The translations under genes and the position numbers were made by a program. From Flavobacterium geliluteum (GTDB taxonomy: Bacteria > Bacteroidota > Bacteroidia > Flavobacteriales > Flavobacteriaceae), in NCBI RefSeq assembly GCF_017948595.1, contig NZ_JAGFBV010000027.1, positions 1 through 64,000 on the forward strand: a stretch of 64,000 bases of DNA, in the 5' to 3' direction. Shown piece by piece: positions 61,315 through 64,000 of this stretch. Numbering within the stretch: the first letter of the stretch is position 1; every line of letters begins with the position of its first letter. The notes beneath the pieces are model-generated. The model saw nothing but the letters and a program-made list of their open reading frames with translations, was not told where the DNA came from and ran no database searches.

Positions 61315-63639
61315 ATGAAAACTAATAATTTAGGCTATCCTAGAATTGGAAGCACCAGAGAATTAAAAAGAGCCAGTGAATTGTATTGGGCAGGAGAAAT
61401 TTCGGCAGAAGAACTTATCGAAGTTGGAAAAGAAATTCGCTGTCAGAACTGGAAATTGCAATCGTTGGCGGGAGTAGATTTAATTCCGTCTAATGATTTT
61501 TCATTCTACGATCAGGTACTTGACCTGACTTTGACTTTAGGAGCGATTCCTGACCGTTACAACGAATTTGCCAATACAAATTCGTCTCTCGATTTGTATT
61601 TTGCAATGGCGAGAGGTGCTCAAAAAAACGGTCAGGACGTTGTGGCTATGGAGATGACAAAATGGTTTGACACCAATTATCATTATATCGTACCCGAGTT
61701 CACCAAAAATCAGAAGTTTGCGCTGTTTTCAGAAAAAATAATTAACGAGTTTAAAGAAGCAAATGCTATCGGAATTGTGACAAAGCCTGTTTTGATTGGT
61801 CCAATTTCGTATTTGCTTTTAGGAAAAGAAAAAGAAGAAGGTTTTCATAGAATTGATCTTATTGATGAATTACTTCCTGTTTATTTTGAAATTTTCGAAA
61901 AACTTCAAGCCGAAAATGTAGCGTATATTCAGTTCGATGAGCCCTTTTTGGCTTTAAATTTAACAGACAAAGAGCGTAAAACTTTCACGGAAGTGTATAA
62001 TGAAATTCACATACGTTTCCCGAAAATAAAAATCATTCTGGCTAATTATTTTGATTGTTTTGGCGAAAATTTAGAAACTGTTTTGGCTTTACCAGTTCAC
62101 ACTTTGCATTTAGATTTGGTACGTTGTCCTGCGCAGTTGGATGATATTTTAGAATCAGCTCAGTTATCTCCTTCAGTTAGCCTTTCTTTGGGAGTGGTTG
62201 ACGGAAGAAATATCTGGAAAAATGATTTTAAGCATTCATTAGCATTGATTCAAAAAGCAACAGCAGCTTTAGGCGAAAATAGAGTTTTTGTGGCGCCATC
62301 TTGTTCTTTAATTCATAGTCCGTGTGATTTGGACTTAGAAACCAATGAGGCCACATTGAATCCTGAAATCAAGCAATGGATGGCTTTTTCGAAACAAAAA
62401 ATAAACGAAATTGTACTTTTAAAACAATTTGCGTCTAATGAAGTAGATACTAAAACATCTGCTGAGTTTCAAGAAAACACCAGTGCCAATGACAACCGTA
62501 AAACATCAAAATTAATTCATAATAATGAAGTTAAAAATCGTGTTGCGGGCGTTACTTCTGCTGATGATCAGCGAAAAAATGTTTTTGCTGTTCGAAGAAA
62601 AACTCAGGCAGAAGTTCTTAATCTACCGTTGTTTCCAACTACAACAATAGGCTCTTTTCCGCAAACTGTAGAGGTAAGAAGCTGGCGTGCAAAATTAAAA
62701 AAGGGAGAATTAACGACACAGGAATACAATGATTTGATTAAAAAAGAAACCGAAGCTACAATTCGTTTTCAGGAAGAAACAGGTATTGATGTTCTCGTTC
62801 ATGGAGAATTTGAACGCAACGATATGGTTGAATATTTTGGCGAACAATTGGCCGGTTTTACGTTTACCAAAAATGGATGGGTGCAAAGTTACGGCAGTCG
62901 TTGTGTAAAACCGCCCGTAATTTACGGTGATGTTTCGAGACCAAACCCAATGACTGTAAAATGGTCAGAGTATGCGCAATCTTTGACAAATAAGTGGGTA
63001 AAAGGGATGCTTACCGGGCCTGTAACTATTTTGCAATGGTCGTTTGTACGTAACGATCAGCCGCGTTCGGTAACGTGTACGCAAATTGCTTTGGCGATTC
63101 GTGACGAGGTTGTTGATCTGGAAAAAGCCGGAATTAAAATCATTCAGATTGATGAGCCAGCGATTCGAGAAGGATTGCCATTGCGTAAAGAAGAATGGGC
63201 CAATTATTTAGATTGGGCGGTAAAAGCTTTCAGGATTTCGGCTTCAGGTGTTAAAGATGATACGCAAATCCATACACACATGTGTTACAGAGAATTTAAT
63301 GACATCATTCAGAATATTGCTGATATGGATGCAGACGTAATCACGATTGAGTGCTCGCGTTCTCAAATGGAATTGTTAGACGCTTTTGCGAATTTTAAAT
63401 ATCCAAACGAAATTGGTCCGGGAGTGTATGATATTCACTCGCCTCGTGTTCCTTCGAGCCAGGAAATGGTGCGATTGTTAGAAAAAGCTTCGGCGGTTGT
63501 TCCTGTCGATCAGTTATGGGTAAATCCAGATTGCGGATTAAAAACACGTCATTGGGAGGAAACCAAAAAAGCTTTGGTAGAAATGGTTGCTGCTGCGCAA
63601 CAGATGAGACTTACTGTTGAAAATACAGTAGAAATTTAG
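61315..63639 (+). CDS. metE: Cobalamin-independent methionine synthase
   Basis: Transfers a methyl group from methyltetrahydrofolate-polyglutamate to homocysteine without B12. The 774-aa double-barrel protein starts NLGYPRIGSTRELKRASE, has TTTIGSFPQTVEVR at the second barrel, and shows the zinc ligands in HTHMCYREF and NPDCGLKTRHW. It duplicates the MetH activity encoded at 24-29 kb. It is regulated separately: no riboswitch, but a promoter/operator shared with metX and a divergent Lrp gene. Confidence 0.96.
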   Translation: MKTNNLGYPRIGSTRELKRASELYWAGEISAEELIEVGKEIRCQNWKLQSLAGVDLIPSNDFSFYDQVLDLTLTLGAIPDRYNEFANTNSSLDLYFAMARGAQKNGQDVVAMEMTKWFDTNYHYIVPEFTKNQKFALFSEKIINEFKEANAIGIVTKPVLIGPISYLLLGKEKEEGFHRIDLIDELLPVYFEIFEKLQAENVAYIQFDEPFLALNLTDKERKTFTEVYNEIHIRFPKIKIILANYFDCFGENLETVLALPVHTLHLDLVRCPAQLDDILESAQLSPSVSLSLGVVDGRNIWKNDFKHSLALIQKATAALGENRVFVAPSCSLIHSPCDLDLETNEATLNPEIKQWMAFSKQKINEIVLLKQFASNEVDTKTSAEFQENTSANDNRKTSKLIHNNEVKNRVAGVTSADDQRKNVFAVRRKTQAEVLNLPLFPTTTIGSFPQTVEVRSWRAKLKKGELTTQEYNDLIKKETEATIRFQEETGIDVLVHGEFERNDMVEYFGEQLAGFTFTKNGWVQSYGSRCVKPPVIYGDVSRPNPMTVKWSEYAQSLTNKWVKGMLTGPVTILQWSFVRNDQPRSVTCTQIALAIRDEVVDLEKAGIKIIQIDEPAIREGLPLRKEEWANYLDWAVKAFRISASGVKDDTQIHTHMCYREFNDIIQNIADMDADVITIECSRSQMELLDAFANFKYPNEIGPGVYDIHSPRVPSSQEMVRLLEKASAVVPVDQLWVNPDCGLKTRHWEETKKALVEMVAAAQQMRLTVENTVEI

Positions 63640-63671
63640 TTTTTTTTATTTTAATTTTTGTTTTTTTAAAT

Positions 63672-63706
63672 AATGAAGGCTATCAATTACGATAGCCTTC
63701 ATTTAT
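63672..63706. terminator. Bidirectional terminator after metE
   Basis: AATGAAGGCTATC (63672-63684) and GATAGCCTTCATT (63691-63703) are perfectly complementary, with T and A tracts outside. It lies between metE and the convergent partial gene. Confidence 0.9.
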
Positions 63707-63721
63707 TTTAGAAATATTTTA

Positions 63722-64000
63722 TTATTGAAAATCGGCATCCGAAACCCCTTCGTTGATTTTGATATCAGACATTTTAATATCCAATTCAAAACCTACATTT
63801 TGTACAATATTAAAAGGAACTTTTACTCCTTTTACCTCTTTGTAATCATTGAAGTTGGTGATTTGAGTCATCGATTGTCCGCCTTGTTCTCTTACTTTCG
63901 ACTCGGCAACTTTTAAACCTGATTTTACATCATAAAAATAAGCCGTTTTGCCATCTTTAATAACATACGCATCATTGCCGTTTACCGCTTCGATTCTGTC
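63722..64000 (-). CDS. C-terminal fragment of an envelope protein, cut by the window edge
   Basis: The minus-strand frame gives 92 residues ending KINEGVSDADFQ, with AYVIKDGKTAYFYDVKSGLK and VKGVKVPFNIVQNVGFELDI. The pattern of a metabolite/lipid-carrier-like beta fold with NDYKEVKGVKVPF is seen at the C-terminus of Flavobacterial M16 (insulinase) peptidases and in related lipoprotein-sorting-like proteins. The 5' part lies beyond position 64000, so the family cannot be fixed. Confidence 0.6.
   Translation of the reverse strand, partial: DRIEAVNGNDAYVIKDGKTAYFYDVKSGLKVAESKVREQGGQSMTQITNFNDYKEVKGVKVPFNIVQNVGFELDIKMSDIKINEGVSDADFQ

Noticed and set aside
1..64000. tRNA, rRNA or insertion-sequence genes
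   Set aside because: No cloverleaf with anticodon arm, rRNA core text, transposase frame or terminal inverted repeats with target duplications was recognised.

Overview
The window is about 36% G+C chromosomal DNA from a gliding member of the Bacteroidota, most likely Flavobacterium or a close relative. The evidence is the gliding genes gldA, gldD and gldE, the gldD-gldE-ssb-mutY-HU order, promoters of the Bacteroidota type (TAnnTTTG with an upstream TTG), the near absence of Shine-Dalgarno sequences, and Bacteroidota-specific families such as DUF3078 and a split MetH. No rRNA, tRNA, CRISPR array or insertion sequence was recognised.

Region 1 (1-13.0 kb) is a methionine locus. metK carries a structured leader that looks like a divergent SAM riboswitch. 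Two paralogous operons follow: metY with a degenerate homoserine-dehydrogenase-like gene, and metX-thrA-osmC-metZ. Each operon is preceded by the same module: a leader peptide with a terminator, a second leader peptide with a terminator, then a 56-68 aa protein ending MYSxxNExLF(V/I). Leader codons are rich in Met and Cys, and each leader can form an antiterminator against its own terminator. metX also has a classical SAM-I riboswitch. This duplicated tandem-attenuator module is the most striking feature of the window.

Region 2 (13.1-23.3 kb) is assimilatory sulfate reduction. It holds an RDD membrane protein, an Rrf2 regulator, a TSUP exporter, then cysH-cysD-cysN, a sulfite reductase with a HEPN-like C-terminal extension, two siroheme synthesis genes and a thioredoxin-reductase-like ferredoxin-NADP reductase. 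The sulfide it makes feeds the sulfhydrylases of region 1.

Region 3 (23.3-30.1 kb) has a toxin-antitoxin pair with a frameshifted toxin, a second SAM-I riboswitch, a split metH interrupted by an unrelated gene, and metF. Region 4 (30.1-38.9 kb) is mixed: a methyltransferase, a dicarboxylate/amino-acid symporter, a PLP decarboxylase, a membrane AraC regulator, a DoxX-like protein, gldA, an outer-membrane protein, an EamA transporter and an HMA lipoprotein.

Region 5 (38.9-54.1 kb) has gldD, gldE, ssb, mutY, HU, a 30-aa basic protein, RNase G, pbpC, a giant alpha-2-macroglobulin lipoprotein and tadA. Region 6 (54.1-64.0 kb) starts with a 12-copy 21-bp tandem repeat. It continues with a duplicated TonB-like gene, one copy broken by a stop codon, then dxs, a DUF3078 protein, dgt, an Lrp regulator, metE and a partial gene at the right edge. 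metE shares an almost identical 22-bp promoter/operator with metX, so two loci about 54 kb apart appear co-regulated.
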